Source: Tannerella sp. (lineage in GTDB: Bacteria; Bacteroidota; Bacteroidia; Bacteroidales; Tannerellaceae). Taken from it: a stretch of DNA of 64,000 nt. Location of the stretch: positions 1 to 64,000 of the forward strand of contig JAITVY010000077.1 in NCBI GenBank assembly GCA_031285565.1, given 5' to 3'. The position numbers were made by a program, and so were the translations under genes. Below are positions 9,291-18,274 of this stretch, one piece after another. The stretch's first letter is position 1, and every line of letters starts with the position of its first letter. The notes below the pieces were generated by a model, which worked only from the letters and a program-made list of their open reading frames with translations, made no database searches and had not been told where the DNA came from.

Positions 9291-9357
9291 ATAGCAAGAA
9301 AAAAGCAATGCCGGAATATACTTTGCTACAACAAATATTCTCGCATGAAAACAAAAT

Positions 9358-9396
9358 CGTTCATGCATATTTAACAGTTACGTTTATGCATGAACG
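9358..9396. terminator. Perfect 12-bp inverted repeat between convergent genes
   Basis: CGTTCATGCATA (9358-9369) pairs with TATGCATGAACG (9385-9396) across a 15-base loop, and a T-run (9402-9407) follows on the plus strand. It lies between the barrel gene and the convergent aldolase gene, so it could terminate transcription of the former. Confidence 0.6.
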
Positions 9397-9470
9397 AAGT
9401 ATTTTTTATGCAACAGGGAAAAGTGAGGAGTTTCACTTCCACCTTTTCCCTTTATACTTTCTACTTATAT

Positions 9471-10142
9471 TTATCCTCTGCTCTCCTGAATATATGAAAG
9501 CGCTTCGCGGCAAAGACCGGTAATCATTTGCCAGTTTTCCTGTCGGATAGCCTCATTAGGAAATAATTTAGAGCCCATACCCACACATGTTACGCCAGCC
9601 TTAAACCATTCCGACAGATTTTCTTTAGTAGGTTCAACAGCCCCTGTTGCCATAATCATCGACCAAGGCATTGGAGCCTTAATATTACTTACAAAAGAAG
9701 GTCCTCCTACACAACCGGCAGGGAAAATTTTACATACATCGCATCCTGCTTCCTGTGCAAAACCAATTTCAGAAACCGTTCCGCATCCGGGAATATAAGG
9801 AACTAACCGACGGTTACAAACCTTCGCGATTTCCGGGTTGAATAAAGGCCCCACTATAAAATTAGCCCCCATCTGTAAATACAGGGAAGCTGTTCCGGCA
9901 TCAACAATGGAGCCAATACCCAATATCATATCCGGGCATTCTTTAGCCGAGAACTTTATCAAATCACCAAACACCTCCTGTGCAAAATCACCACGGTTCG
10001 TGAATTCAAAAGCGCGTACTCCACCCTCATAACAGGCTTTCAACACTTTTTTCGCAATTTCAGCATCCTGGTGGTAATAAACCGGTACCATCCCTGTAGA
10101 GGAAACCGCTTTTAAAACTTGCATTTTATTAAATCGTGCCAT
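9471..10142 (-). CDS. eda: KHG/KDPG aldolase
   Basis: The 223-residue protein matches 2-keto-3-deoxy-6-phosphogluconate / 4-hydroxy-2-oxoglutarate aldolase. This cytosolic class I aldolase cleaves KDPG to pyruvate and glyceraldehyde 3-phosphate in Entner-Doudoroff and uronate breakdown. The catalytic glutamate region FEFTNRG, the Schiff-base lysine in [10 protein letters not shown], and the phosphate-binding segment ([10 protein letters not shown] and GMGSKLFP) are all present. It lies 15 bases downstream of the Na/Pi symporter gene on the same strand, so the two may be cotranscribed. No other genes of uronate or gluconate breakdown are nearby. Confidence 0.9.
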   Translation of the reverse strand: MARFNKMQVLKAVSSTGMVPVYYHQDAEIAKKVLKACYEGGVRAFEFTNRGDFAQEVFGDLIKFSAKECPDMILGIGSIVDAGTASLYLQMGANFIVGPLFNPEIAKVCNRRLVPYIPGCGTVSEIGFAQEAGCDVCKIFPAGCVGGPSFVSNIKAPMPWSMIMATGAVEPTKENLSEWFKAGVTCVGMGSKLFPNEAIRQENWQMITGLCREALSYIQESRG

Positions 10143-10157
10143 ATCATATATATTTTT

Positions 10158-11963
10158 TTATATCTTCTTTTCTACAACTGCCTGAACAACATTCAGTACA
10201 TAATCTCCCAATCTTTCACATTCAGACACAATATCCATATAATAAACTGCATCCGAATAACTATATGCTTTATTATCAATATTATCAATATTCTTATTTC
10301 TCAGCATATCACGGTATGAGTTTATTTCATTTTCCAGATTGTATGACAAAGAAACATCATCACGTGATGTTTCCTGTTTATTTAATATTTCATTCATATG
10401 TACCACTGCTTTATCAGCTAATAAGAACAGATGTTTAACATCATGATTTTGTTCTTCTGTAAAGACTGATTTAGCATCATTCCGTCGTTTAATAGCACGA
10501 GCCAGGTTTTTACAGGAGTCGGCTACACTTTCAATTTCAGATACGGCGCGTAACATCACACGTACTTCCTCCTTACCTTCGTCACTAAGCCGTCCTTCCA
10601 TTACTTTCGTTAAGTAGTTGGCAATTTCAACTTCCATCCGGTCGCTGATCTGTTCATACTTCTCAACCCTGTTTAATATTTTAAGGAACTTTTCTTCGTT
10701 TGCTTCATCATACATTTCTTTTACCATTCCCAGCATCCGGTATGTCCGTTCCCCAAACGATGCCATTTCTTTTTTAGCTTGCATTAATGACAATTCTGAT
10801 GTTGAAAGCATACCGGAAGAAATATACTGCAGTTTGAACTCCTCGTCTTCATTTTCACGCGGAGGCTTGATGATGGCCGAACAGATCCGTACATACAGAT
10901 TTACAAACCATATCATAATACAAACATTCAATATATTAAACATCGTATGGAATAAAGAAAGGCTATACGATACTGAAACCTGAAGCATCATCAATTGCTT
11001 TTGAAGCGCAAGTAGATCAGGATCAGTTATCTTTTGCTCAGAAGTAATCAATTTTACAGTTTCAGGATCCAGGGAATTAATGAACGCCGTTAATGCATGC
11101 GGATCTCCCGGACCGTAATTGGTAACAATCCACGAAACCATACTTGTAAACGGATAGAAAAAGAGCATACACCAACATACGCCAAACACATTGAACATTA
11201 AATGCGCCAAAGCAGCCCGTTTGGCGGATGTATTCGCAGAAAAGGCCGCAATATTCGCCGTAATCGTAGTTCCTATATTTTCTCCTAACACCATAGCGGC
11301 AGCCATTTCAAAAGGAATCCATCCCTGCGTACACATGATTAGTGTGATAGCAACTGTTGCACTTGAAGACTGTACGATTACAGTAAGAAAGGTTCCGATA
11401 CAAAGAAAAATTAAAATGGAAAGAAATCCCATCGAAGTGTAATTCTGTATAAAAGCTAACGCTTCGGGATTATTTTGTAAATCGGGAACCGACGATTTCA
11501 GATATGAAAGCCCTAAAAACAAAAGAGCAAATCCCATTATGAATTCGCCCCATGATTTCCACCTGCTCTTACTTGAAAACAACATCGGAATACTAATTCC
11601 AATTAATGGCAATGCCAATACACTAATATCTACTTTAAATCCAAGAATAGAAATAATCCATGCTGTTACGGTCGTTCCGACATTAGCACCCATAATCACA
11701 CTAATAGACTGGGCCAATGATAACAATCCGGCATTAACAAAACTAACCACCATCACGGTAGTAGCACTCGACGATTGAATTAAAGCTGTAATTAAAAGAC
11801 CTGTAAATACACCTGTAACACGATTCGTTGTCATAACGGAGAGTATGCTTCGAAGCTTATCTCCCGCTACCTTCTGCAAGCCCTCGCTCATCGTTTTCAT
11901 TCCATAAAGGAACATACCCAACGAACCGACAAGGGTAAGAAAGTCTAAAAAAGAATAGTCCAT
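10158..11963 (-). CDS. Na/Pi cotransporter family protein with PhoU-like domain
   Basis: The 601-residue inner-membrane protein belongs to the Na+/phosphate cotransporter family (NptA/YjbB type). Two inverted Na_Pi repeats each carry the QSSSAT signature: LIQSSSATTVM near residue 62 and IVQSSSATVAI near residue 201. GANVGTT and GENIGTT motifs accompany them. After about eight membrane segments (to about residue 365) there is a soluble helical PhoU-like domain (residues about 385-600, ending NVVQAVVEKKI). It probably moves phosphate coupled to sodium, in either direction. A TATTTTTG -7 box lies just upstream at 12008-12001. The KDPG aldolase gene follows closely. Confidence 0.9.
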   Translation of the reverse strand: MDYSFLDFLTLVGSLGMFLYGMKTMSEGLQKVAGDKLRSILSVMTTNRVTGVFTGLLITALIQSSSATTVMVVSFVNAGLLSLAQSISVIMGANVGTTVTAWIISILGFKVDISVLALPLIGISIPMLFSSKSRWKSWGEFIMGFALLFLGLSYLKSSVPDLQNNPEALAFIQNYTSMGFLSILIFLCIGTFLTVIVQSSSATVAITLIMCTQGWIPFEMAAAMVLGENIGTTITANIAAFSANTSAKRAALAHLMFNVFGVCWCMLFFYPFTSMVSWIVTNYGPGDPHALTAFINSLDPETVKLITSEQKITDPDLLALQKQLMMLQVSVSYSLSLFHTMFNILNVCIMIWFVNLYVRICSAIIKPPRENEDEEFKLQYISSGMLSTSELSLMQAKKEMASFGERTYRMLGMVKEMYDEANEEKFLKILNRVEKYEQISDRMEVEIANYLTKVMEGRLSDEGKEEVRVMLRAVSEIESVADSCKNLARAIKRRNDAKSVFTEEQNHDVKHLFLLADKAVVHMNEILNKQETSRDDVSLSYNLENEINSYRDMLRNKNIDNIDNKAYSYSDAVYYMDIVSECERLGDYVLNVVQAVVEKKI

Positions 11964-12000
11964 TAAAAATGTTTTTATAAAAAAATTCTTATTTTGCGGA

Positions 12001-12008
12001 CAAAAATA
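12001..12008 (-). promoter_or_regulatory. -7 box of the Na/Pi symporter gene
   Basis: Minus-strand TATTTTTG matches the Bacteroidetes -7 consensus TAnnTTTG and lies about 38 bases before the start codon at 11963. Confidence 0.55.
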
Positions 12009-12104
12009 CGAATTAAAATGAAATTAGGAAGTGAAGATTATTGAGAATACAAAATTATTTTCTTTCACCTAACTTATAACATACTAACAAAACAAGTATA
12101 GAAC

Positions 12105-13784
12105 ATGACTAAAAACGAATCTGAATCAATCACCATCTATTGTAAAAACAATCATCTATATAAAGAAGTGCCGATCGGTTCTTCTTTAAGTGAAATATAT
12201 CAACTGGTTGGTGCACCACTCCGTTACCGTCCGTTAAGTGCACGTGTAAACCATCGTGTACACGAATTAGATTACCGCTGCTGGAATCCGAAAGATATAG
12301 AATTTGTAGATTATACAAATTCATCCGGATACCGTACGTATCTCCGGTCGCTTTGTTTTATACTTGTAAAAGCAGTTAATGACCTGTACCCTGGCATCCC
12401 TTTCACATTAGAACATCCTGTTTCCAAAGGATTTTATTGCGCTTTCGAAGATCGCAGTGAAATATCACCCAAAGATGTCCAAAGAATTAAAAGCAGGATG
12501 CTGGAAATTATTTCCGCTGATGTCCCGTTCATCCAGCATAACATCCGTACCACAGATGCCATTGAATTATTCCGCAGATGCGGATTGCATGATAAAGCGT
12601 TACTCATCGAAACTGTCGGAATGGCCTACACCTCCTATTATGAAATGGATGGATATATCGACTATTTTTATGGTTCTTTAGTCCCCTCTTCCGGCTACAT
12701 TTATCTGTTTGACTTAATTCCATATGAAGACGGAGTCTTACTACAAATCCCCAAAAGAAACGATCCGAATCAATTGGATGAAATGGTGCCCCAAACGAAA
12801 ATGTTCAATGCCTACAAAGAACATTTAACACTTCAACGGATGTTAAACCTGAACTATGTAGGCGATCTGAATCGGGCTACTGAACAGGGAAGAGCACAAG
12901 ACATCGTAATGGTCTCAGAAGCAATGCAGGAAAAACAAATTGCGAATATTGCCGAAGAAATCGCAGAACGCTACAAAAACGGAGTACGGATCGTTCTGAT
13001 CTCTGGACCGTCATCTTCCGGGAAAACAACGTTTTGCAAACGGTTACAAGTACAATTAATAACCAACCTGTTGCACCCGGTTGGAATCTCATTAGACGAT
13101 TACTACGTGAATCGTGAAGATACGCCTAAAGATGAAAATGGTGACTATGATTTCGAATCACTCTATGCCATCGATCTGCCCTACTTCGATAGCGACCTGA
13201 ATAAACTGATTGCCGGAGAAGAAATTGAAATACCTTCATTTAATTTTGAATCGGGCAAACGGGTGTACCTGGGTGAAAAACTTCAAATGAAGAAAAACTC
13301 CATCCTTCTTTTAGAAGGAATCCATGGATTGAACCCCGAATTGACAGCAAAGATCCCGAATGAAAATATTTTCCGTGTATATGTTTCAGCTCTGACAACA
13401 ATCTCACTCGATGGACATAACTGGATTCCTACATCCGACAACCGGTTGCTCAGACGCATTGTTCGTGATTATCGCTCTCGGGGATATTCGGCAAAAGAAA
13501 CAATAGCTATGTGGCCGCGTGTACGCAAAGGCGAGGACAAATGGATCTTTCCTTATCAGGAAAACGCAGATGCCACATTCAACAGTGCTATGATCTACGA
13601 ACTTGCTGTTTTGCGCAAATTTGCCGAACCCATCCTAAGTGAAATCCGTGAGATGGACGATGAAAATGCCGAAGCCTACCGGCTATTACGTTTCCTCCGT
13701 TATTTCAACTATATCCCGTTAGAAGAACTACCCAGAACATCTTTATTGCGGGAGTTTCTGGGAGGAGGCAATTTCAACTCTTAG
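12105..13784 (+). CDS. Nucleoside (uridine kinase-like) kinase with ThrRS-like N-terminus
   Basis: The 559-residue protein has two parts. The N-terminal ~270 residues resemble the TGS and second additional domains of threonyl-tRNA synthetase (ITIYCKNNHLYKEVPIGSSL at the start; LEHPVSKGFYCAF near residue 105). The C-terminal ~260 residues form a P-loop kinase of the uridine kinase/phosphoribulokinase class. Its Walker A is GPSSSGKTTF near residue 300, followed by GISLDDYYVNREDTP and LLLEGIHGLNPEL. This fusion is common in Bacteroidetes and Firmicutes and is annotated as a nucleoside kinase; the exact substrate is not certain. It is monocistronic, ends at a strong terminator, and is divergent from the Na/Pi symporter gene. 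Confidence 0.87.
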   Translation: MTKNESESITIYCKNNHLYKEVPIGSSLSEIYQLVGAPLRYRPLSARVNHRVHELDYRCWNPKDIEFVDYTNSSGYRTYLRSLCFILVKAVNDLYPGIPFTLEHPVSKGFYCAFEDRSEISPKDVQRIKSRMLEIISADVPFIQHNIRTTDAIELFRRCGLHDKALLIETVGMAYTSYYEMDGYIDYFYGSLVPSSGYIYLFDLIPYEDGVLLQIPKRNDPNQLDEMVPQTKMFNAYKEHLTLQRMLNLNYVGDLNRATEQGRAQDIVMVSEAMQEKQIANIAEEIAERYKNGVRIVLISGPSSSGKTTFCKRLQVQLITNLLHPVGISLDDYYVNREDTPKDENGDYDFESLYAIDLPYFDSDLNKLIAGEEIEIPSFNFESGKRVYLGEKLQMKKNSILLLEGIHGLNPELTAKIPNENIFRVYVSALTTISLDGHNWIPTSDNRLLRRIVRDYRSRGYSAKETIAMWPRVRKGEDKWIFPYQENADATFNSAMIYELAVLRKFAEPILSEIREMDDENAEAYRLLRFLRYFNYIPLEELPRTSLLREFLGGGNFNS

Positions 13785-13990
13785 AAACTGTTAGAAAACA
13801 GAAACCGGAACACAAAATTCGATGGTTTTTGATAATTATATCCGTATAAAGCATATTGAGATAAATTGAAAATGTTCTTTATATCTGCTGTTTTCATTTT
13901 ATAAACTTTGATATTAGATCAATTACGGCAGTTGCACATGTTTTAATAATCCGGGAAAAGACAAAGTAAAACACACGCAAGCAACCAATC

Positions 13991-14031
13991 CAAAAGCCCG
14001 TCAGCTTTTCAAAAAAGCTGACGGGCTTTTG
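13991..14031 (+). terminator. Strong intrinsic terminator after the nucleoside kinase gene
   Basis: CAAAAGCCCGTCAGCTTTT (13991-14009) is perfectly complementary to 14013-14031 (19-bp stem, 3-base loop). It has A-rich and T-rich flanks in both directions, so it may also serve the convergent minus-strand cluster. Confidence 0.85.
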
Positions 14032-14123
14032 GGTAAAAGGTAGTATCCTTTTGCCCGGAAGGTAATGGCCTTTTTGACATAACCTGATAATACAATGAAA
14101 ATCACAGATGTATTTTTTTCAAG

Positions 14124-14163
14124 TTCCCCTGAGTCCGATTTCCTTATACCGGACTCAGGGGAA
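14124..14163 (-). terminator. 14-bp inverted repeat at the end of the T9SS cargo gene
   Basis: TTCCCCTGAGTCCG (14124-14137) pairs perfectly with 14150-14163 across a 12-base loop, only 9 bases beyond the stop of the minus-strand gene. No clear U-tract follows in that direction, so it may act as an RNA-stabilising hairpin rather than a full terminator. Confidence 0.5.
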
Positions 14164-14172
14164 GAAGCCATA

Positions 14173-15480
14173 TCAATGTTTCACGATAATCTTGTGCGAC
14201 TCGGGCCTGGCGCCATCGCCGGTGTCGATGATCAAATAGTAGATGCCGTTGGGCAGTCCGGATACATCCAAGCGTACCTCTCCTGTTTGTACAACCGATT
14301 GCCGTACAGTGGTTCCGTTCGCATTTTGCAGGTAAACGGTGCAGGACTTGTTTGCCGGCGCTACGCTTGCCGCCGGCGAAAGGGGTGGGGATGGAGTAAC
14401 GGATGACGTATTCAGGCTTACGGTCAACTCATTATCCGCCGGATTGGGATATACCTTAAAGGCCGAAGTGCGGGACCGGTCGTTGATTATTGCAGGGTAT
14501 TGTGCAAACAATCCGGTTCCGTTCGCATTGGTCGCACGGGCGCTTACCGAATAATATCCGGAATTATAAAAGACCATCTCAACAAAGCGCAAATTGTTAT
14601 CAAAGACTAAATTGCTGTACACGGGGCTTAAAGTCCAGTCGTAATCAAAAACAGCCGCCTTATCGTCAACGGTTGCGCTAAAATAGGTAGATTGGTAAGT
14701 AAATCCTATGTTGGGCCCCTCTACCTTAACGACCGGTTTCCCAGCCCAAACTTCGAACCGGGGGGTAGAAATGCCTCCCACCGAAGCCTGTATCCATCCG
14801 GCGGCGTTGTAGTTGGGTTTAACGGTAATTGAAGTATTGCTGCTGCTTAGCTTTTGCAGGCTGGGGCTGTATGTCCATGTCACGGTTCCTCCTCCACCAC
14901 CGCTCAAAGTGTATGTGCTGCCGGCATTCAACACAAGCGTCGGGCCGGAGAGAGTGGGAATTCTTTTATAATAAGTGAAGTTTCCTTCTGTATAAGGGGA
15001 ATTATCTCTGTGATGACCCACCAAAGCCCCACATCCCATTTTAGAAATGAAAATATTTGAGTTTGACGTAGTTATTGCCGTATGGTCATCATTTCCATAG
15101 AAAACCTTTAAATTTTCAACATGTGGTTGACTGGCGTAATTGTAAGCAGAGTAACTTCCATCCGTCCAATATGTGTTAAGATTGTTAGCTTCATATCTTA
15201 CATTATTGATCCAGACCTTGCTCCCTCCTTCTTTTACATGCCAGGCATAACCATGACAGTTATAGCTGTTTGTCCCCGCTTCGTAAACATAGCTGGAAGA
15301 TATTGCAAACGTTCTGGAATATGTATCGGCGCTTTGTACTTGAGAAGGTGAATATCCTCCGCTTGTACATGCTTTAACATTACTGTTCTTGGGTGTTTTG
15401 ACATAAAAATTATAACATTGTGCTTGCACACACAAACTATAAAGACTGCAAATAAATATTGCGAAAAGTATCTTTTTCAT
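14173..15480 (-). CDS. T9SS type A cargo protein with cysteine-hydrolase-like motifs
   Basis: The start is set at ATG 15480, giving MKKILFAIFICSLYSLCVQA, a clean signal peptide. Its ATG overlaps the stop of the upstream gene as ATGA. Residues about 60-165 carry SYNCHGYAWHV (Cys75, His81), DDHTAIT (His133) and SKMGCGALVGHHRDNSPY (His156/157). This order of Cys, then His, then a polar residue is reminiscent of NlpC/P60-like or papain-like hydrolases. Two Ig/PKD-like beta regions follow. The last ~75 residues are a type A T9SS sorting domain (FKVYPNPADNELTVSLN ... GIYYLIIDTGDG). The protein should be exported and anchored or released by the T9SS. The hydrolase assignment is inference; the sorting domain is clear. 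GC content is visibly higher than in neighbouring accessory DNA. Confidence 0.72.
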   Translation of the reverse strand: MKKILFAIFICSLYSLCVQAQCYNFYVKTPKNSNVKACTSGGYSPSQVQSADTYSRTFAISSSYVYEAGTNSYNCHGYAWHVKEGGSKVWINNVRYEANNLNTYWTDGSYSAYNYASQPHVENLKVFYGNDDHTAITTSNSNIFISKMGCGALVGHHRDNSPYTEGNFTYYKRIPTLSGPTLVLNAGSTYTLSGGGGGTVTWTYSPSLQKLSSSNTSITVKPNYNAAGWIQASVGGISTPRFEVWAGKPVVKVEGPNIGFTYQSTYFSATVDDKAAVFDYDWTLSPVYSNLVFDNNLRFVEMVFYNSGYYSVSARATNANGTGLFAQYPAIINDRSRTSAFKVYPNPADNELTVSLNTSSVTPSPPLSPAASVAPANKSCTVYLQNANGTTVRQSVVQTGEVRLDVSGLPNGIYYLIIDTGDGARPESHKIIVKH

Positions 15481-16247
15481 TTCTTTCTGTTTTTGAATTG
15501 TTTTACACCATCTATTACCTGTGCGACATCCTGTTCTGTCATATACTGTGTATTCCATATCAATTCGTTTGTATCCGGATGCCTGCCAAGCGTCTGTACA
15601 AATGTGTCATATTCATACCGGATCATTACATTACCCAAACCGAATAACAGTGTTTTTACACTTGCAGGGTATTCCCAGTTTTCATCAATTGCAGACAGGT
15701 GTTTAATAGTATTATGACAGCGCATTTGCTGCTCAATATAATTGTCAATATCCTCGTCTGTCATCCGGTTAATAATTTCCGGTTGTGCACCGATCATATT
15801 CAAACATAAGTAAAACCAATGACAATCAGGGCTTTTGATTTTTGCAGGGTCTACCTTTTGCAACAAGTCCAAAAGAACATGCCCTGCATCGGGGCGGTTC
15901 AGTAATTCGGGAAGCATATTCAGCGGCTTGGTATTTTCAAATCCCTGTTGAATCGTGTTGAATACAAGTACGCTTTTTGATAAATCGCAGTATACATACT
16001 GGTAAAATAATTCCTTCGTACTCATCTTATGCAAAAAGGCTTCGGGTATTTGCCGCTGTTCCAATTTATAGACAAAACTCATTTCCTTCCATTCTTCATC
16101 GGTGAATGGGACGAAAGAATATAAATTCAACGCGGAAGTACTAAGCATTTGTTCTTCATTCCAATAATCGTTGCTTTCGCCGGACATATTGTCCTTCGTA
16201 CACGAAACAAGCAACATTGATAGTAATAAAACCGTAAGGTACCTCAT
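15477..16247 (-). CDS. Unknown lipoprotein, paralogue of the upstream gene
   Basis: ATG 16247 is chosen because it gives MRYLTVLLLSMLLVSCTKDN, a good lipoprotein signal with cysteine 16; the longer frame to 16319 has no signal. The 256-residue protein contains PFTDEEWKEMSFVYKLEQRQ, then IPEAFLHKMSTKELFYQYVY and a FNTIQQGFENT stretch, and looks mostly helical. The same pattern (EEW ... K ... P..LL..W.TE.LF ... FNNPNDGF) recurs in the upstream product, so the two are paralogues. It starts one base after that gene's stop and overlaps the T9SS cargo gene by four bases, so the three form a tight operon. I do not recognise a function. Confidence 0.65.
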   Translation of the reverse strand: MRYLTVLLLSMLLVSCTKDNMSGESNDYWNEEQMLSTSALNLYSFVPFTDEEWKEMSFVYKLEQRQIPEAFLHKMSTKELFYQYVYCDLSKSVLVFNTIQQGFENTKPLNMLPELLNRPDAGHVLLDLLQKVDPAKIKSPDCHWFYLCLNMIGAQPEIINRMTDEDIDNYIEQQMRCHNTIKHLSAIDENWEYPASVKTLLFGLGNVMIRYEYDTFVQTLGRHPDTNELIWNTQYMTEQDVAQVIDGVKQFKNRKK

Positions 16248-16248
16248 A

Positions 16249-16974
16249 CTATTTATTGATATAGTTAACAGTTGTTTTGATAATTGCAGCATCCATCGCA
16301 TCATCCGTGAAATATTCATTACCTGTCTTTTCGCGGAATTTTGTTAACGATATTTCATCTTTGGAGGATATCATCTGAGCACTTTCCAGTATCTTAAGAA
16401 GCGCAGTTAAAGAAGAATTATAATGAAACCCGGTAAATTCTTTGGGATAATCTTGTTTATTCCGATGACTTTGTAGAATAACATTTGCTAATTTTTTCTT
16501 GTCTGACGGATTAAGATTTATGGCAAAATTTGTTTCCGAAGCTATTTTTTCCAGAAAAAACAACGTGAATAACTCATCATTACGGGTTTCGATATTTTTC
16601 ATCTCCAATATACGTTCATACGGACGAGCTTCAAAATAATTGGAAAAAACTGCAAATGCATCTTTTCGCTGTATAAATTCCTGCCAGACTATAGATTGTT
16701 CATATACACGTTTAAATCCATCATTCGGATTATTAAACATCAATGTTACCTTATTGAATGGATAATTGGTACAGCATTTAAAAAGGGTTTCAGTATTCCA
16801 ACTATCCAACAGTTCTTTCGGAGGCTGTGACTTTTTTACTTTTTCAGCGTAAGAAGTATTCCTCCACTCTTCACTTCCTGGTTTCACCGGATAATCCCAT
16901 ACCGTCTTTACCATTTGTGCATGCAACATACCGAAGGTAAGACAGAAAATACTAAATAATGTAATTCGTTTCAT
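16249..16974 (-). CDS. Unknown exported protein, first gene of a three-gene operon
   Basis: The 241-residue protein starts MKRITLFSIFCLTFGMLHAQ, a signal peptide with an AQ cleavage site. The mature part begins MVKTVWDYPVKPGSEEWRNT and has the pattern PPKELLDSWNTETLFKCCTN, FNNPNDGFKRVYEQS, QEFIQRKDAFAVFSNYFEAR. It appears mostly alpha-helical. It is clearly related to the next gene's product and to a decayed copy at 17178-17525. I recall similar Bacteroidetes hypothetical proteins (WDYPVKPG..EW, MST..L.....YP, RKDA) but no function. It is probably periplasmic. The tight coupling suggests that all three products work together. Confidence 0.65.
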   Translation of the reverse strand: MKRITLFSIFCLTFGMLHAQMVKTVWDYPVKPGSEEWRNTSYAEKVKKSQPPKELLDSWNTETLFKCCTNYPFNKVTLMFNNPNDGFKRVYEQSIVWQEFIQRKDAFAVFSNYFEARPYERILEMKNIETRNDELFTLFFLEKIASETNFAINLNPSDKKKLANVILQSHRNKQDYPKEFTGFHYNSSLTALLKILESAQMISSKDEISLTKFREKTGNEYFTDDAMDAAIIKTTVNYINK

Positions 16975-17177
16975 TGTTTACTCTGTTTGATATTAATACT
17001 AAGTTGTCTTTTCCGGGTTTTTACGTCAGTGAAAAGCCCTAACCCCTGCCTGCCGGTTCGGCCTTGCCGCACGCGCAGGAAATGTGTGGTCTACCTGTTT
17101 ATCCTCATGCTTTTGGTTGGATTATGGTTTAACGTATTGCAATATATGGATTTTTTTAATATAATCCGCTACAAAAG

Positions 17178-17525
17178 CTATTTTATCATAATATTGATTT
17201 TTTGTTCATTTAAATACCGTTTTGTATATTTTTCTTTGGTAAAGCAGATTTCATAACCGAATGTAGACTCTTCCCAATGTGTTCCCACTTCATCCAAACA
17301 AGGCGCATAAGCGCCGGCTCTCATAATTACTGCAACAGCGTCAGCACGCAAGGAATTATTAAAACCCGAAACCCCATGAAGTTTTGAGTTTGAACAGTAA
17401 GAACACCAAGGACCTGATAAACGCGGCGGATAATCCCACCATGTTTCCAACAAACCACAGGTACTCATTGCATGGATGGTTTCGTCGGAGATGACCAATC
17501 TTAGAATCTGTTTAAATTGTAACAA
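17178..17525 (-). pseudogene. Remnant of a third paralogue of the exported-protein family
   Basis: The minus-strand frame reads ISDETIHAMSTCGLLETWWDYP near its start and GFNNSLRADAVAVIMRAGAY further on. These line up with IPEAFLHKMSTKELFYQYVY and the GF.........RKDA region of the products at 15477-16247 and 16249-16974. The signal peptide and the usual EEW segment are missing and the end is unrelated low-complexity sequence, so this looks like a decayed internal fragment. It lies upstream of the two intact paralogues on the same strand, consistent with tandem duplication followed by loss. The alignment was made by eye and is short. Confidence 0.4.
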
Positions 17526-17550
17526 TAGAAGAAAATATAATTATATTTAT

Positions 17551-17558
17551 TACTTTTG
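17551..17558 (+). promoter_or_regulatory. -7 box of the fimbrial operon
   Basis: TACTTTTG matches TAnnTTTG and lies about 45 bases upstream of the DUF3575 gene. Confidence 0.55.
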
Positions 17559-17602
17559 ATGACCGGATTCCGAGATGCACAATGGATTTTATCTTATAAA
17601 AA

Positions 17603-18262
17603 ATGGCCGACATAATGATGCAAAAATGGATTCTTTTATGTGGAATATGTTTGGTGGGATTAAAAGTACATTCTCAAAATTTCGCCATTAAAAGCAACAT
17701 TCTATACGATGCAACAACAACGATTAATCTTGGTGTGGAATTTGCTTTAACTGACCGTTTAACACTCGATATCAGCGGTAATTATAATCCATGGAAATTC
17801 TCACAAGGTGAAAAAGAAGTAGATGGAACGATTATTCCGGAACATACTGCCAGGTTAAAGTATTGGATGATACAACCCGAACTTCGTTTGTGGACATGTG
17901 AAAAATTCCAAGGCCATTTTATCGGTTTCCATGGACAGGTCGGACAATTCAATGTCGGAGGCCTGACATCCCTGCCCGGCGGATGGGGTGACGGAACTAC
18001 TGGAGACGATGGAGAACATATATACGACGGGGTGCAATATAAACGTTTCCAGGGCTGGATAACCGGGGCTGGAGTTTCTTATGGTTATCATTGGATGCTC
18101 ACTGACCGATTCAGCCTGGAGTTCACACTAGGCCTGGGTTACGCTTATTTAAGCTATGATAAATTTGGCATCCAGGACTCTGATCTGAAAGAAGCCAGTA
18201 AATATATGCACTATTTTGGTCCAACAAAAGCAGGTATTACTGCAGTATTTATGCTTAAATAA
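17603..18262 (+). CDS. DUF3575 family outer-membrane protein
   Basis: The 219-residue protein has a signal peptide (MMQKWILLCGICLVGLKVHS, so the true start may be the ATG at 17615 or 17618). It then has NFAIKSNILYDATTTINLGV and LTLDISGNYNPWKFSQGEKE, which are hallmarks of DUF3575. This family forms a predicted small outer-membrane barrel found in Bacteroidales Mfa/Fim-type fimbrial loci. The repeated aromatic strands and the C-terminal AVFMLK fit a barrel. It opens a three-gene operon with the DUF3868 protein 12 bases downstream and a FimB/Mfa2-like lipoprotein. The likely role is in biogenesis or anchoring of fimbriae, inferred from context. Confidence 0.8.
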   Translation: MADIMMQKWILLCGICLVGLKVHSQNFAIKSNILYDATTTINLGVEFALTDRLTLDISGNYNPWKFSQGEKEVDGTIIPEHTARLKYWMIQPELRLWTCEKFQGHFIGFHGQVGQFNVGGLTSLPGGWGDGTTGDDGEHIYDGVQYKRFQGWITGAGVSYGYHWMLTDRFSLEFTLGLGYAYLSYDKFGIQDSDLKEASKYMHYFGPTKAGITAVFMLK

Positions 18263-18274
18263 GGAGGAATAAAA

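Larger units (their letters stand above)
13785..14172. other. Intergenic region between convergent genes with two hairpins
   Basis: No gene is seen. The stretch is AT-rich up to about 13980, then holds the perfect terminator at 13991-14031 and a second inverted repeat at 14124-14163 close to the end of the minus-strand T9SS cargo gene. Confidence 0.6.
16975..17602. other. Intergenic region with a decayed paralogue and the fimbrial promoter
   Basis: Between the divergent units lies a remnant frame (17178-17525, described separately), a GC-rich patch near 17035-17090, and the TActTTTG promoter box of the fimbrial operon at 17551. The plus-strand frame at 16987-17256 has no family resemblance and is not called. 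Confidence 0.5.

Noticed and set aside
9308..9523. 71-codon plus-strand frame after the barrel gene
   Set aside because: It runs through a perfect terminator-like hairpin and into the end of the aldolase gene; no family resemblance.
10119..10438. Short plus-strand frames opposite the Na/Pi symporter gene
   Set aside because: They are shadows of the well-supported minus-strand PhoU-like coding region.
15481..15558. Extended 461-residue start for the T9SS cargo gene
   Set aside because: The extra 26 codons overlap the upstream lipoprotein gene and lack a signal; ATG 15480 gives a clean signal peptide and an ATGA overlap.
16987..17256. 89-codon plus-strand frame between divergent genes
   Set aside because: Atypical composition, no signal or motif, and it overlaps the decayed paralogue on the other strand.
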